Under the pieces are notes generated by a model. That model was not told the origin of the DNA. It searched no databases and saw nothing but the letters and a program-made list of their open reading frames with translations. 64,000 nucleotides of DNA from Actinomadura opuntiae (GTDB taxonomy: Bacteria > Actinomycetota > Actinomycetes > Streptosporangiales > Streptosporangiaceae): assembly GCF_030283205.1 (NCBI RefSeq), contig NZ_JASNWF010000001.1, positions 124,001-188,000 of the forward strand, read 5' to 3'. Both the position numbers and the translations under genes were made by a program. Shown here piece after piece: positions 63,583-64,000 of this stretch (within the stretch, counting starts at the first letter, position 1; every line of letters begins with the position of its first letter).

Positions 63583-64000
63583 TTATCCTTCGGCGGCGGT
63601 AACCGTTGCGCCGCGCGCGGGGGCGCTCTCGTGGTGGAGGCGGTCCAGCGCGGTGACGTAGTAGGTGTAGGAGCGGCCGGGCTTGGCGGAGGGGTCGATG
63701 ACGCCGCCGCCGCGCACGTCGCCGATCAGCCGGGCGCGGTCGACGGGGGCGCAGGCGGCGGCCTTGCCGTCGACCCGGTACACCGCGTAGGAGGCCGCGT
63801 CCTGGGAGGGCCGCCACTGCACCCGGACGCCCTTGCGGTCGGGGGCGGCGCGGGTGTCCTGGACGGGCGGCGGGGCGTGGCCGCCGCGTCCGGCGACGGC
63901 GGGCGGGATCGCGGGGCGGGAGTAGTGGTCGTCGCGGACGCGGGCGGCGAACCCGCGGCGGTTGGCGGCGATGTCGGCGGCGCTGAAGAACACGTCGCCG
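63583..64000 (-). CDS. 3' end of a GHL10/YngK-like glycoside hydrolase with a fibronectin-type tail
   Basis: The frame enters from the right edge and stops at 63583. GDVFFSAADIAANRRGFAAR and DDHYSRPAIPP match the C-terminal end of the glycosyl-hydrolase-like 10 catalytic domain. A linker and one fibronectin III module follow (VRVQWRPSQDAASYAVYRVD, SYTYYVTALDRLHHESAPA). The complete protein would be a secreted hydrolase acting on a glycan. Start, signal peptide and catalytic residues lie outside the window. Confidence 0.65.
   Translation of the reverse strand, partial: GDVFFSAADIAANRRGFAARVRDDHYSRPAIPPAVAGRGGHAPPPVQDTRAAPDRKGVRVQWRPSQDAASYAVYRVDGKAAACAPVDRARLIGDVRGGGVIDPSAKPGRSYTYYVTALDRLHHESAPARGATVTAAEG

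Overview
The window is high-GC actinobacterial DNA. The DUF397/XRE cluster, the DUF3040 protein, the RsbW-like ATPase, the CGNR regulator and the DrrAB-type exporter fit Streptomyces or Streptosporangiales hosts such as Actinomadura; this placement is inferred, since no marker gene is present. About two thirds of it (1 to roughly 42 kb, possibly to 49.0 kb) is a prophage with a Mu-like head module (DUF935-type portal fused to a MuF-like domain, Mu I/Z-like protease-scaffold) joined to a long-tailed siphovirus tail module. No integrase, lytic replication module or CI-type repressor was recognised, so the left end of the element lies outside the window.

Layout: 1-5.0 kb holds early/accessory plus-strand genes, ending in a coupled run: a small Cys-rich protein, a ParB-like nuclease-domain protein, an ABC-ATPase fused to a GNAT (Mom-like) acyltransferase, and a formyltransferase-fold enzyme. 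I read this as a candidate DNA-modification or anti-restriction cassette. 5.0-6.3 kb holds four small minus-strand genes driven by two near-identical promoters; a third copy lies at 41.8 kb. Each promoter is overlapped by two TTGTC-N9/10-GACAA operators, so the three form a phage regulon. 6.3-8.9 kb is a plus-strand operon starting with a terminase-small-subunit-like HTH protein. 9.3-13.4 kb is a cargo block: a secreted Rhs/YD-repeat protein with a short hydrophobic tip, then a 47-codon single-TM protein that is a candidate immunity partner. 13.7-14.5 kb has a small HTH gene and a lipoprotein gene bracketed by 12-bp direct repeats.

14.8-25 kb is packaging and head (terminase, portal, protease/scaffold with a nested start, decoration protein, capsid, connectors). 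25-36.5 kb is the tail: major tail protein, G/GT frameshifted chaperone, a tape measure with an NlpC/P60-like domain, distal tail and baseplate proteins, and a tip protein ending in a PhoD-like metallophosphatase. 36.5-40.4 kb is lysis and accessory: coiled-coil/TM protein, TM-anchored collagen-like protein, DUF1906 endolysin with a nested start, papain-like protein, holin. A second lipoprotein, a small ORF and the third operator-controlled gene follow.

42.4-49.0 kb holds a DivIVA-like protein, a methyltransferase, a translationally coupled operon of six small proteins ending in DUF397, a divergent XRE regulator with a DUF218 protein, CutA and a third lipoprotein. At 49.03 kb a hot-dog thioesterase begins without its N-terminus, a plausible element/chromosome junction. 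49.5-64 kb looks chromosomal: a vWA/ARPP-like pair, TetR with a DrrAB exporter, a DMT transporter, a degenerate AAA+ protein, a WYL regulator fused to a DinB-like domain, a CGNR regulator divergent from an MFS gene broken by one stop codon, an RsbW-like ATPase, DUF3040, and the 3' end of a GHL10-like gene.
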